A DNA stretch of 64,000 bases from Rhodococcus sp. ARC_M5 (GTDB lineage Bacteria; Actinomycetota; Actinomycetes; Mycobacteriales; Mycobacteriaceae). Shown piece by piece: positions 16,253 to 25,481 of the stretch. Location of the stretch: contig NZ_JALGQE010000002.1 in NCBI RefSeq assembly GCF_022810405.1, positions 310,001 through 374,000 of the forward strand. Direction: 5' to 3'. The position numbers and the translations under genes were made by a program. Numbering within the stretch: the stretch's first letter is position 1; each line of letters begins with the position of its first letter. Under the pieces are notes generated by a model, which ran no database searches, was not told the DNA's origin, and saw only the letters and a list, made by a program, of their open reading frames with translations.

Positions 16253-17452
16253 GTGACGGTCGACAGTGTCAATCGGTGGGGGTGGAGGTTGCTCGACGCA
16301 CGCACGATCTCCCTGGTCCGTACCGGTTTCAAATCCGTCGTGGCCGCGCAGGACGGCCCGGCGCGGTTGTCCAGGTCCTTCTACGCCCATCTCTTCGCCG
16401 AGTACCCCGACTTCCGCACCCTGTTCCCAGCATCGATGGACGCGTTGCGCGAACACTTCGTGCTGGCACTCGGCTATGTCTTCGAGCATCTCGACGACAC
16501 CGACCGGGTCGAACCGTTCCTCGAGCAACTCGGCCGGGACCACCGCAAGCACGGAATCTCGGGCGCACACTTTCGCGCGGGTAGCTCGGCTCTGATCAGC
16601 GCCTTCCGTGCCTTTGCCGGCAACGAGGTGTGGACCGACGAGGTCGAGACGGCCTGGACGGACGCCCTCACCGTGGTGAGCAACGCAATGGCCGACGCCG
16701 CGGACAACGACGAACTACCGCCGTTCTGGAGTGCCACCGTCGTCGAACATCAGCGGCTTCTCGACGACCTCGCGGTGGTGCGGTTGAAGACCGACGGCGA
16801 GATCCCGTACTTCCCCGGGCAGTACGTCAGCGTGCAGATTCCGCAGAGACCCAAACTCTGGCGTTACCTCTCTCCTGCCATCCCCAGCAACCCGTACGGA
16901 GAGATCGAGTTCCATGTTCGACGCGTCTCCGGTGGCTGGGTGTCTCCGGCGATGGTCACCGAGACCGCGGTGGGTGATCGCTGGTCCATCAGTCCACCCC
17001 TGGGCGGGATGCACATCGATCGCGCGATTCGCGAGGACGTGTTGATGATCGCGGGCGGTACCGGCCTGGCTCCACTGCGCGCGCAGGTGATGGAAATGGC
17101 GCAGCGCAGCAACAATCCGCGAGTGCACCTGTTCGTCAGCGGGACGTATCCGTGCGACCTCTACGATCTGGACACCCTCTGGCAGTTGTCGTTGTCGAAC
17201 CCGTGGCTGACGGTCGTACCGGTGACCGAGGAGCTCGAGAACCCGTGGTGGTATTCGGGTCAGCCGCGCGAACTTCCGTGGGGAATGCACCACCGTCTGC
17301 ACGGCCCGGTGGGCAAGGTGGTCACCCGGTTCGGCTCGTGGGCCGATCGGCAGATTCAGATCTGCGGGTCGCCGGCGATGGTGCGCACGACGCTCTATGC
17401 CCTCCGCAAAGTGGGCACGCCGATGGAACACATTCAGCACGATCCGTTCTGA
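16253..17452 (+). CDS. Flavohaemoprotein-like globin-reductase
   Basis: A protein of about 399 residues fusing an N-terminal globin (about 15-145) to a ferredoxin-reductase-like FAD and NAD module (about 155-399). In the globin, SFYAHLFAEYPDFRTLFP and RDHRKHGIS (likely proximal His) are visible. The reductase shows RYLSPAIPSN (FAD-binding), MIAGGTGLAPLRAQ (NAD ribose/pyrophosphate loop) and QICGSPAMV. This is the arrangement of nitric-oxide dioxygenases, so NO detoxification is the likely but unproven role. The GTG at 16253 lacks a strong ribosome site; a TTG at 16289 preceded by GGTGGGGGTGGAGG is an alternative. It is divergent from clpB, matching, from memory, Rv0385 beside Rv0384c. Confidence 0.82.
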   Translation: MTVDSVNRWGWRLLDARTISLVRTGFKSVVAAQDGPARLSRSFYAHLFAEYPDFRTLFPASMDALREHFVLALGYVFEHLDDTDRVEPFLEQLGRDHRKHGISGAHFRAGSSALISAFRAFAGNEVWTDEVETAWTDALTVVSNAMADAADNDELPPFWSATVVEHQRLLDDLAVVRLKTDGEIPYFPGQYVSVQIPQRPKLWRYLSPAIPSNPYGEIEFHVRRVSGGWVSPAMVTETAVGDRWSISPPLGGMHIDRAIREDVLMIAGGTGLAPLRAQVMEMAQRSNNPRVHLFVSGTYPCDLYDLDTLWQLSLSNPWLTVVPVTEELENPWWYSGQPRELPWGMHHRLHGPVGKVVTRFGSWADRQIQICGSPAMVRTTLYALRKVGTPMEHIQHDPF

Positions 17453-17474
17453 ATCCCGTCCCGCACCGAGAGTG

Positions 17475-18146
17475 TCAGCTGGACAGCAATTTCGGTGGTG
17501 CATCCTCGACGACGCCACCGACCACCAGTCGAGGAGTCCAGGTCTCGGTGATCAGTCTGCCGTCTCCGGCGATGATCGCATCGGGGTCGGGGTCGATCAG
17601 AATGGGATACGCGGTGTCCGCGGTGGCTCGGATGTTCTGCACCAGTCGACCGTTCTCGATGGTGTAGTGCACGCGAACCGAATGCAGATCGGAGTCGAAA
17701 GCCCATGGGCGACCGATGAATATCACTGCATCGCCATGGTCGTCGAGTACGGTTACCGAGCCGTCACGCTCGAGCCGCAGGCTCCACTGCGGCGGCATCG
17801 ACGTCGCGAATTCGAACCGGTGCGGCGCTCGTGCGTCGAGCAGGTGGATCATCAGAAGCGCGCCGTCTCGTGGATCTCGTTGAGGGACAACGACTTCGAA
17901 CGATCCGCATTCGTAGAACCGGGATCCGAACGGTCCTGGGATACCTGCGCCCAGTTCGTCTGCGATGGCAAGTTCGAGCCGCACAGCACCGGAGCCGTTC
18001 TCTGCCCGCAGGGTGATCCCCTCGGAGGGGTGCGGCATGGGCGATTCATCGCGCGGGGCATAGGACAGCACCGCGCGCAGCAGCGGCTCGACCACCTCCG
18101 CGTCACCGTCTCGTGAATCGAACGTCCGTCGTCGACGATCGGTCAT
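17475..18146 (-). CDS. Hypothetical protein with TAYPILIDPD motif
   Basis: A 223-residue protein without signal peptide or membrane segment. The ATG at 18146 follows GAAGGGGGCAAAA, a convincing ribosome site, so upstream codons in the frame are not used. The C-terminal part contains ENGRLVQNIRATADTAYPI and LIDPD, close to a segment seen in many secreted actinobacterial proteins where it ends a beta-sandwich domain. I cannot assign a function. It converges with the globin-reductase gene. Confidence 0.6.
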   Translation of the reverse strand: MTDRRRRTFDSRDGDAEVVEPLLRAVLSYAPRDESPMPHPSEGITLRAENGSGAVRLELAIADELGAGIPGPFGSRFYECGSFEVVVPQRDPRDGALLMIHLLDARAPHRFEFATSMPPQWSLRLERDGSVTVLDDHGDAVIFIGRPWAFDSDLHSVRVHYTIENGRLVQNIRATADTAYPILIDPDPDAIIAGDGRLITETWTPRLVVGGVVEDAPPKLLSS

Positions 18147-18438
18147 TTTTGCCCCCTTCGCCTGGCAAGTCAGTCTGCCACCGGGGCTCCGATCACGCGT
18201 CCGATTCTGCGGAAAACCATTCGTTCGATCCAAACTTGTCGATACAGCCCGGATCGCGCCCGCGCTGCGCATCCAGGTCCGACACGAAACCGATCAGTAC
18301 GATTTTCGAGTGGGTTTCTGCAGGTCAGCCATGGTTCACCGGTGCCGAAACAGCGGATAGTATGAGCCGGTGCGGTCCGGGGCGGGCCGATCTGCCCGGG
18401 TGGGCAGCGGCTGTATCAGGAAGGCACACACTCCCCCG

Positions 18439-18858
18439 ATGTCCGCTGATTTCGCCGCACGTCTCAACCATCTGTTCTCCACGATCCACCCGCCCGGACG
18501 CAAGCCACACACCAACGCCGAGGTCGCCGATGCCCTCGCCCGGCGCGGGCACCAGATTTCCAAGCCGTACATCTCGCAATTGCGATCGGGGCAGCGCGCG
18601 AACCCGTCCGCGGACACCGTGACGGCGCTGGCCGCGTTCTTCAAGGTCAAGCCCGACTACTTCTTCGACAACATCTACGCGTCCAAGGTCGATCACGACC
18701 TCGAACTGCTCAACAGACTGCAGGGATACGGCCTTCGCCGCCTGTCCGCTCGGGCATTCGACCTGTCCGAGGAATCCCAGAACCTGCTCAGTTCGATGGC
18801 CGAGAAGCTCCGCGTGAGCGAGGGACTCCCCGCAGTGCCGCCGGACAGCACCCTCTAG
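18439..18858 (+). CDS. espR: EspR-like nucleoid-associated regulator
   Basis: A 139-residue DNA-binding protein very like M. tuberculosis EspR (Rv3849). The N-terminal FAARLNHLFSTIHPPGRKPH, the helix-turn-helix SKPYISQLRSGQRANPS (about 43-59) and AALAAFFKV-like segments match recalled EspR sequence nearly residue by residue. EspR binds DNA as a dimer of dimers and shapes expression of cell-wall and secretion genes. The ATG at 18439 starts the conserved N-terminus. No ESX-1-related gene is nearby, so here it is probably a general nucleoid or envelope regulator. Confidence 0.82.
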   Translation: MSADFAARLNHLFSTIHPPGRKPHTNAEVADALARRGHQISKPYISQLRSGQRANPSADTVTALAAFFKVKPDYFFDNIYASKVDHDLELLNRLQGYGLRRLSARAFDLSEESQNLLSSMAEKLRVSEGLPAVPPDSTL

Positions 18859-18868
18859 GAGGCGACCT

Positions 18869-19144
18869 TCACGAACCGGCCTTGGCCGCAATCCTCGCCT
18901 GCACTTCGGGACGCCTCAACGGCGGCACCGTGGGCGGTGGCTGACGCCGCTCCGGCAGCGCGTCGAGGAGCCGGTGCGTCGTGGCTGTCACCTCGGCGAC
19001 GGCCGACTCGAAGGCGTCACGGGTGGCGTCGGATGTCTTCTGCACGCCGCTGATCTTGCGGACGTACTGACGCGCCGCCGCTTCGATCTCCTCGTCGGTG
19101 GCGTGGGGTTCCAAGCCTCGCAGGGTGGTGATGTTTCGGCACAT
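18869..19144 (-). CDS. DUF2277-family protein
   Basis: A small 91-residue protein starting MCRNITTLRGLEPHATDEEI, the near-invariant N-terminus of DUF2277. The helical segment AARQYVRKISGVQK follows. The tail is Pro/Arg-rich. The family is widespread in bacteria and of unknown function. It lies 22 bp downstream of the tetR-like gene in the same direction and is likely co-transcribed with it. Confidence 0.8.
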   Translation of the reverse strand: MCRNITTLRGLEPHATDEEIEAAARQYVRKISGVQKTSDATRDAFESAVAEVTATTHRLLDALPERRQPPPTVPPLRRPEVQARIAAKAGS

Positions 19145-19166
19145 GCGTCGACGATAACCCCGCAGC

Positions 19167-19736
19167 TCACACCTCGAGAAGACCTGCCACAGCACGTAGA
19201 CACACCGCACGGACCTGTTCTCGGTCGACAGTTCTGTGCTCCACCCAGTCCAAGCACACCGCTCGCACGAAGGCCACCCACCCGCGCAGCGCGATGCGGA
19301 CCATGTCGTCGTCGCGAAATTTCGCGGGCAGAGCAGCCCGGATCCGCTCCTGCTGGATCTCGAACTCGTGCGTGAGAATGTCGTCGATCTTTCGGTCTCC
19401 CAGCAGGGATCCGCGGTTGACGGCTCGGACGCCGTGCGCGTGCTCGTCGACGTAGGAGATGTAGGCATCGAGCCCGGCAGCAATCTGCTCGAGGACCGGA
19501 AGCGAGGTGTCCGGTGCGGTGACTTCGAGATTGCGCTCGGATTCGGTGCGCACGATCTCGACGAAGAATTCCCGCTTGGACGGGAAGTAGTGGTACATCA
19601 GCCCGCGTGAGACGCCCGCAAGATCGGCAACCTCCTCGATCCACACGTCCTCGTAGGGCCGCTCGGCGAACAGTGCCGAGCCGATCTCGAGTAACTGCGC
19701 CCGCCGTTGCGCTGGAGTCATCCGCTTTCGAGTCAT
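19167..19736 (-). CDS. TetR-family transcriptional regulator
   Basis: A 189-residue regulator with an N-terminal helix-turn-helix (ALFAERPYEDVWIEEVADLAGVSRGLMYHYFPSKREFF, about 21-58). The long C-terminal ligand-binding domain is distinct from other TetR proteins in the window. It is divergent from the cytochrome P450 gene with about 87 bp between starts, an arrangement that usually means the regulator controls the enzyme. An inverted repeat lies in that gap. Confidence 0.85.
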   Translation of the reverse strand: MTRKRMTPAQRRAQLLEIGSALFAERPYEDVWIEEVADLAGVSRGLMYHYFPSKREFFVEIVRTESERNLEVTAPDTSLPVLEQIAAGLDAYISYVDEHAHGVRAVNRGSLLGDRKIDDILTHEFEIQQERIRAALPAKFRDDDMVRIALRGWVAFVRAVCLDWVEHRTVDREQVRAVCLRAVAGLLEV

Positions 19737-19768
19737 GGGCCTCGAATGTTACTTGACACGAGTTCAAC

Positions 19769-19784
19769 AGTGAGTACGGTCACT
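19769..19784. promoter_or_regulatory. Inverted repeat AGTGA-N6-TCACT between tetR and P450
   Basis: A 16-bp site with perfect 5-bp arms in the divergent promoter region, 10 bp downstream of a TTGACA hexamer at 19753. It is the most likely operator for the adjacent TetR protein, controlling both directions. This rests on position and symmetry only. Confidence 0.5.
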
Positions 19785-19823
19785 ATTAGACACCGATTCA
19801 ACAAGCGAAACCATGGAGTGGCG

Positions 19824-21221
19824 ATGTCGACAGAGTTCGCGGTACGAAACGTCGCTCTACCTCATCCCCCGTACCGAATTCCCGTGCTCGGTGACATCGT
19901 CGGCGTCGATCCCCGCACCCCCATCCAGGATTCGACCGCCCTGGCCGGGCGCCTCGGCCCGATGTTCGAGCGAAACATCCTCGGCCGACGCTTCGTCTTC
20001 GCCGCAGGTGCCGACGTGGCGGGCGAACTGTGCGACGAGAAGCGGTTCGAGAAATTCCTACCTCCCGGCGTCGAGAACCTCCGAGACATCGGGGCCGACG
20101 GGCTGTTCACCGCCTACAACCACGAGCCGAATTGGCAACGGGCGCATGACCTGTTGCGTCCAGCGTTCACCGCCGGTGCCATGCGCGGTTATCACGAGAT
20201 CATGGTCGACGTCGCAGACGATCTGATCGCGCACTGGGAAGATCGCTCGCGCGCAGGTGCGACGACCGACGTGTCCTCGGACATGACGAAGCTGACGCTC
20301 GAGACCATCGGTCGCACCGGATTCAGTTACAGCTTCGGGTCGTTCGAGCGAACCGAGCCGCATCCTTTCGTCTCCGCCATGGTCGGCGCTCTGACGTACA
20401 ACCAGCGGCGGTCGTTGCTGAAGATCCCTGCGTTCGCCAAGCCCCTGTTCGCTCGGTCGGACCGCACCTACGCGCACAACAAGCAGTATCTGGCCGACGT
20501 GCTCGCGGACGTCGTACGGACCAGGCGCCGATCCACCGACGAGTTCACCGACCTGCTGCAGATCATGATGGACGCGGCTCGCGATGCCGACAATCCGAAT
20601 GCACTGAGCGAAGCCAACATCGGGTACCAGATCCTGACGTTCCTGATCGCCGGGCACGAGACCACCTCCGGCGCACTGTCGTTCGCGCTGTACTACCTGG
20701 CAACCCATCCAGAGGTCTTCGAGCGCGCCCGCGCCGAGGTCGACGAGGTGTGGGGTAGCGACAAGCCCGAGTTCGGCCAGGTGCCGAAGCTGCGGTACGT
20801 CCGCCGAGTCCTCGACGAATCATTGCGCCTGTGGCCGACGGTTCCCGCGTTCGGGCGAGGAGCGCGGGCCGAGACCGTCGTCGGCGACGGCTACCGGATG
20901 GCTGCAGGAGACTGGGCGATCGTGCTGGTGACGGCTCTGCATCGAGATCCGGTGTGGGGTGAGCGTCCCCAGGATTTCGATCCCGACAATTTTCTACCCG
21001 CACGCATCAAGGCGCGCCCGGCGCACGTCTACAAACCGTTCGGAACCGGCGAACGCGCGTGCATCGGAAGGCAATTCGCCATTCACGAAGCGGTCCTGAT
21101 ACTCGGAACCATTCTGCAGCGCTTCGATCTGCGAGCCGACCCGTCGTATCGCCTGCAGGTCGTGGAACGACTGACCATGATGCCCACGGGCTTTCGGGTG
21201 CACCCGTCCGTCCGCAGGTAG
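19824..21221 (+). CDS. Cytochrome P450, CYP102-like haem domain, stand-alone
   Basis: A 465-residue monooxygenase. The haem-binding loop FGTGERACIGRQ has its thiolate Cys at about 413; the I-helix motif AGHETTSG is at about 276 and the K-helix ExxR in LDESLRLWP near 330. The C-terminal stretch GRQFAIHEAVLILGTILQRFDL resembles the P450 BM3 (CYP102) haem domain, whose substrates are long-chain fatty acids, but no reductase domain is attached. It would need separate redox partners, none of which is encoded next to it. The ATG at 19824 is preceded by ATGGAGTGGCG. Probable control by the divergent TetR protein. Confidence 0.88.
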   Translation: MSTEFAVRNVALPHPPYRIPVLGDIVGVDPRTPIQDSTALAGRLGPMFERNILGRRFVFAAGADVAGELCDEKRFEKFLPPGVENLRDIGADGLFTAYNHEPNWQRAHDLLRPAFTAGAMRGYHEIMVDVADDLIAHWEDRSRAGATTDVSSDMTKLTLETIGRTGFSYSFGSFERTEPHPFVSAMVGALTYNQRRSLLKIPAFAKPLFARSDRTYAHNKQYLADVLADVVRTRRRSTDEFTDLLQIMMDAARDADNPNALSEANIGYQILTFLIAGHETTSGALSFALYYLATHPEVFERARAEVDEVWGSDKPEFGQVPKLRYVRRVLDESLRLWPTVPAFGRGARAETVVGDGYRMAAGDWAIVLVTALHRDPVWGERPQDFDPDNFLPARIKARPAHVYKPFGTGERACIGRQFAIHEAVLILGTILQRFDLRADPSYRLQVVERLTMMPTGFRVHPSVRR

Positions 21222-22442
21222 TCAGTCGGGCAGCAGGGGAACCGAGATTCCCGGATCACGCCCGAGCAGCACCCCGCGGGTGAGCGAGGTGGATCCGAAC
21301 TTCTTGTGCACCCCGTCGAGCGCGCGGTCGAGCGCCGATGCCTCCGGCGGCGTCCGCACCGACGGTGGGTCGAACTGCAACTCCAGTTGCTCCGCTCCGC
21401 CCTTGTCGATACTCGAGACGGTGACCCCGACGAGGGTGATGCCCTTCTCCGCGATCAGCGGTGCCGCGTCGCGGAGCAGTTCGAGTGCGGCATCGAGGAT
21501 GTCGCGGGTGTCGGCGGTCGCACGATCGAGTGTGTGCGACCGGGTGACGCGGGTGAAGTCGGCAAAACGCAAGCGCAGCATGACAGTTCGACCGGTTCGC
21601 TGCGCGCCCCGCATCCTGTACGTGACGCGATCGACGAGACCGATCAGTGAGGCCTCCACCTCGGACGCGTCGTGCCTGCCGCGGCCGAGTGCTCGCTGTG
21701 CGCCGATGGAACTGCGCGACTTTCCGGGTTGGACGCGTCGCGGATCCCGGCCCATGGCGAGCGCGTACAGGTGCGCACCTGCGCCCTTGCCGAGCACCGA
21801 GGCCAACGACCGCTCGCCGTAGGCTGCAATATCGCCGACGGTCCTGATGTCGAGGACGTGCAGCTTCTCGGCGGTCACTTTGCCGACGCCCCACAGTCTT
21901 TCGATGTTCAGTGGATGCAGGAACTCGAGTTCGCCGCCGGGCGGAACGAGGAGTAGACCGTCTGGCTTGGCGAAAGCGCTGGCCACTTTCGCCAGGAACT
22001 TGGTGGTCGCGATCCCGACAGTGATCGGCAGTCCCACCTGCTCGGCCACGTCCCGACGCAGTTGCTCCCCGATCTCGAGGGCGCTGCCCGAGATCTTGCG
22101 GAGACCGCCGACGTCGAGGAACGCCTCGTCGATGGAGATGCCCTCCACCAACGGCGTGGTGTCGTGAAAGACGTCGAACACGTCCTTGCTGGCCTGCGAG
22201 TACGCCGCCATGCGCGGCGGGACCACGATGGCCTGTGGGCACACCGCACGCGCCTGACCACCGCTCATCGCCGTGCGCACCCCGAACGCCTTGGCCTCGT
22301 AGCTGGCGGCGAGCACCACTCCCCCGCCCACGATGACCGGCTTTCCACGGAGTCGCGGATCGTCGCGCTGCTCCACCGAGGCATAGAAGGAGTCGAGGTC
22401 GGCGTGCATGATGCTCGCCAGGTTCTGGGCAGTCGACTCCAT
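21222..22442 (-). CDS. dinB: DNA polymerase IV (Y family)
   Basis: A 406-residue translesion polymerase. The catalytic palm is visible: HADLDSFYASVEQ near the start, YEAKAFGVRTAMS, and EGISIDEAFLDVGGL with the paired acidic residues. A helix-hairpin-helix region (VGKVTAEKLHVLDIRTVGDIA) and the C-terminal little-finger domain follow. The start at 22442 (MESTAQN) places the catalytic segment at the usual distance from the N-terminus; the ATG-like codon at 22505 would add 21 residues. The C-terminus lacks an evident canonical beta-clamp motif, though it ends in SVPLLPD, which could be a divergent one. Confidence 0.88.
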   Translation of the reverse strand: MESTAQNLASIMHADLDSFYASVEQRDDPRLRGKPVIVGGGVVLAASYEAKAFGVRTAMSGGQARAVCPQAIVVPPRMAAYSQASKDVFDVFHDTTPLVEGISIDEAFLDVGGLRKISGSALEIGEQLRRDVAEQVGLPITVGIATTKFLAKVASAFAKPDGLLLVPPGGELEFLHPLNIERLWGVGKVTAEKLHVLDIRTVGDIAAYGERSLASVLGKGAGAHLYALAMGRDPRRVQPGKSRSSIGAQRALGRGRHDASEVEASLIGLVDRVTYRMRGAQRTGRTVMLRLRFADFTRVTRSHTLDRATADTRDILDAALELLRDAAPLIAEKGITLVGVTVSSIDKGGAEQLELQFDPPSVRTPPEASALDRALDGVHKKFGSTSLTRGVLLGRDPGISVPLLPD

Positions 22443-22575
22443 CGATCCATGCTCGCACGTACTACCGACATTCTCGTCGTGCACAACCCGAGCAATAGGG
22501 TGCACGAAGTGACCCAGATCACCGAGTGTGCCATTGTTGAAGCCGTCGGATCGGCGTGAACGGCTGGAGAAAATC

Positions 22576-24849
22576 GTGACGGCCTGGTGGCGGTGGTACG
22601 CAGTGCTCGGCGCAGTCGGCTGCGCCGCTTACTTCGTGGCCCCGACCACAGTCTGGGGCCAGTCGGTCTTCGTGCTCGTCGGAGCCTCCGCCGTCGCCGC
22701 GACTGTCATCGGCACCAGAATGCACCGGCCACGGAACCGCACGGCGTGGCTGGCCATCGCCGCAGGAACAGGCCTGTGGGTGATCGGTGACATCGTCTAC
22801 GAGTGGATCCACATCACCCGGGGCAGCGTCCCGGATCCGTCGCTCGCAGACGCGGTCTACCTCGTCGGCTATCCGGTCTACGGTTTCGGCCTGTTTCTCC
22901 TGGCGCGTCACAAGTGGCGGGCGAGCGAACGCGGCCACGTCGCCAACAGCGCCATCATCATGGTCGCATTCGGACTGCTCACCTGGGTGTTCGCCGTACA
23001 GCCGTCGCTCGGCGACGGCGGTAGCTCGGGGATCGCCGGTCTGGTCGACGTCGCGTACCCCGCCATGGACATCTTCCTGCTGGGGCTACTGGCCCACTTC
23101 GTCGGCTCGCGGCAGTGGCGCGCGTTGTCCTACCGGTTGCTGACAGCAGCAGTTCTGCTGTTGGTAATCACCGACACCGTGAACAATTTCTCGATGGTCA
23201 CGGAATCCTCGTCGGAACGGTCGTTGTTCGACGTCGGATGGACCATCTCCTACGTCCTCATCGGCGTCGCCGCCCTCCACCCGTCCATGCGGCGCATCAC
23301 CAACCCGAACATCGAGTCCGACGCCCACCTGATGGCGTCCTTCACCACCCCCACGGTCGTCGTCCTGACCGCGGCCACCCTGACCGCGCCCGTCGTGATG
23401 GTCATCGAGGTCCTTCGCGAAGAACCGATTGCCCAGTGGGGCTGGGCGGTGCTGCTCTGCGCCGGGGCATTGGTGATTCTGGTGATCTTCCGCATCACCG
23501 ACCTGTTGCGGTTGTTGCACACCCAAACGGTCCAGTTGCGCGCCGTCGCCGACAGCGACCACCTCACCGGCCTCGCCAATCTCCGTGCCCTGGAACATCG
23601 CGTCTGGGGCAATGCCGGTGAGTCGACCTTGCTGACTGTCGATATCGATCGTTTCAAGGAGATCAACGACACGTTCGGACGCGGTCTCGGCGACCGCGTC
23701 CTCGTGGCGGTCGCCGAGCGCCTGAGAGGCGTTGCCGACGACTCGATCCTGTTGGCGCGCTTGGCCGGTGACGAGTTCGCCCTGTGCGGGCCGTCGGAGT
23801 CGATGGATCCGGCCGCGCTGGCGCGCGAGATTCAGAACCGATTCACCACACCCTTCGCGGTGGGGAACACGACCCTGCTGATCGAAGCGAGCGTCGGCGT
23901 CGCGTCGACTTCCCCGGCCGTGGAGGGTGCGGACGAGACCACACCGGATCGCCTCGTGCAGCACGCAGACCTCGCCGTTCAGGCCGCCAAGGCGACTCAG
24001 TCGCGCATCGCGTTCTACGACCGATCGATGGACCGGAACAAGAGCGAACAACTCATCATGCTCGGCGAGCTCAACACTGCTCTCGAATCCGACCAGCTAC
24101 GACTGCACTACCAACCCCAGGTCGACCTCACCTCCATGAGGATCGTGGGCGTGGAGGCGCTACTGAGGTGGCACCACCCCGACGGCTCCGTTCTGTCCCC
24201 GAGCGCGTTCCTGCCCACCGCCGAACGCACCGGACTGATCCGGCCGTTGACGAGCTACGTCCTCACCCATGCCCTCGCCCAACGCGGGCGGTGGATGGCC
24301 GAGGGGCTGGAGTTGAGCATCGCCGTCAACATCTCGACTCGCAATCTGTTCGACGACACCCTGATCGAGCAGGTGAGCGCGGCGCTGCAGCAATTCGATT
24401 GCCCTCCAGGTCGATTGACCCTGGAAGTGACCGAGTCATCGGCGATGACCGATCCGGCGGGCGCGATCGAGACGCTGTCGATTCTTCACGCGATGGGTGT
24501 GCAGGTCGCCATCGACGACTACGGCACGGGGTACAGCTCGCTCGCCTACATAGAGCGGTTGCCGGTGCAGGAGCTCAAGATAGACAAGACGTTCATCGGG
24601 GGTATGGCCCACAACTCCGCGCACGCAGCCATCGTGCGATCGACCGTCGAACTCGCCCGTACGCTGGGATTGTCGGTGACGGCAGAGGGAGTGGAGGACG
24701 AGGTGACGATGATGACGTTGCGGGAACTGCGGTGCAGTCGTGCGCAGGGTTACCACCTCGGCAGGCCCACCTCGGCGGATCGATTGCCCGCCCTGGTCGC
24801 CGAGATCGACGATCGTCTGAACACTGCTACAGGAGAACGGATATCATGA
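22576..24849 (+). CDS. Membrane GGDEF-EAL protein (c-di-GMP turnover)
   Basis: A 757-residue protein with about ten N-terminal transmembrane helices (1-330), a GGDEF domain (about 335-485) and an EAL domain (about 495-757). The GGDEF signature reads AGDEF (397-401), changed in its first Gly. The EAL domain keeps EALLRW (from 527) and DDYGTGYSS (from 647), so phosphodiesterase activity looks likely. The GTG at 22576, preceded by GGAGAAAATC, is preferred over an upstream GTG at 22528. The stop overlaps the bluB start (ATGA). It is a clear paralogue of the minus-strand protein at 54-56.3 kb. Confidence 0.86.
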   Translation: MTAWWRWYAVLGAVGCAAYFVAPTTVWGQSVFVLVGASAVAATVIGTRMHRPRNRTAWLAIAAGTGLWVIGDIVYEWIHITRGSVPDPSLADAVYLVGYPVYGFGLFLLARHKWRASERGHVANSAIIMVAFGLLTWVFAVQPSLGDGGSSGIAGLVDVAYPAMDIFLLGLLAHFVGSRQWRALSYRLLTAAVLLLVITDTVNNFSMVTESSSERSLFDVGWTISYVLIGVAALHPSMRRITNPNIESDAHLMASFTTPTVVVLTAATLTAPVVMVIEVLREEPIAQWGWAVLLCAGALVILVIFRITDLLRLLHTQTVQLRAVADSDHLTGLANLRALEHRVWGNAGESTLLTVDIDRFKEINDTFGRGLGDRVLVAVAERLRGVADDSILLARLAGDEFALCGPSESMDPAALAREIQNRFTTPFAVGNTTLLIEASVGVASTSPAVEGADETTPDRLVQHADLAVQAAKATQSRIAFYDRSMDRNKSEQLIMLGELNTALESDQLRLHYQPQVDLTSMRIVGVEALLRWHHPDGSVLSPSAFLPTAERTGLIRPLTSYVLTHALAQRGRWMAEGLELSIAVNISTRNLFDDTLIEQVSAALQQFDCPPGRLTLEVTESSAMTDPAGAIETLSILHAMGVQVAIDDYGTGYSSLAYIERLPVQELKIDKTFIGGMAHNSAHAAIVRSTVELARTLGLSVTAEGVEDEVTMMTLRELRCSRAQGYHLGRPTSADRLPALVAEIDDRLNTATGERIS

Positions 24850-25481
24850 CCGAGGCAGCCCTGTCGGTATATGCGGCCATTCGATCTCGCCGCGACGTCC
24901 GCGCCGAGTTCGACGGAACCGTCGTCGACGACGAGACCCTGCGGCGCATCCTCGGCGCAGCACATCAGGCCCCGAGCGTCGGCAACACCCAGCCCTGGGA
25001 CTTCGTGGTGGTCCGCAAACCCGACACTCTGAGCGCGTTCGCCGCGCATGTGGCCGGTTGCCGTCGGGACTTCGCGGACAAGCTCGACGACGAACGCCGA
25101 AAAACCTTCGACCCCATTCGCATCGAGGGGATCGAGACGAGCGGAACCGGCGTAGTCGTCACCTACGATCCCGACCGGGGAGGACGGCACGTCCTCGGCC
25201 GCGACACCGTCGACGACACCGGACTGTTCTCCGCCGTACTCGCCATCGAAAACCTCTGGCTCGCAGCGATAGCCGAGAACGTCGGCGTCGGCTGGGTCTC
25301 GTTCTACGACGAGGAATACCTCACCGGACTGCTCGACATCCCCGCACCGGTCCGCCCGATCGCCTGGCTGTGCGTCGGCCCGGTCGAATCGTTCCAGGAG
25401 GTACCCGATCTGGAACGCTTCGGCTGGCGCACCCGTCGTCCACTCGACGATGCCCTGCACTTCGAGCAGTACCGCCGATGA
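24846..25481 (+). CDS. bluB: 5,6-Dimethylbenzimidazole synthase BluB
   Basis: A 211-residue flavin-destructase of the nitroreductase fold. BluB cleaves reduced FMN with O2 to give 5,6-dimethylbenzimidazole, the lower ligand of vitamin B12. Visible features are YAAIRSRRDVRAEF near the N-terminus, QAPSVGNTQPWDFVVV (FMN site, about 40-55) and NVGVGWVSFYD. These distinguish BluB from general nitroreductases. Its ATG overlaps the stop of the GGDEF-EAL gene and its stop overlaps the following lipoprotein gene, so the three are translationally coupled. No other cobalamin gene is in the window. Confidence 0.85.
   Translation: MTEAALSVYAAIRSRRDVRAEFDGTVVDDETLRRILGAAHQAPSVGNTQPWDFVVVRKPDTLSAFAAHVAGCRRDFADKLDDERRKTFDPIRIEGIETSGTGVVVTYDPDRGGRHVLGRDTVDDTGLFSAVLAIENLWLAAIAENVGVGWVSFYDEEYLTGLLDIPAPVRPIAWLCVGPVESFQEVPDLERFGWRTRRPLDDALHFEQYRR

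Noticed and set aside
24800..24850. Cobalamin riboswitch before bluB
   Set aside because: bluB starts inside the stop of the upstream gene, leaving no leader.
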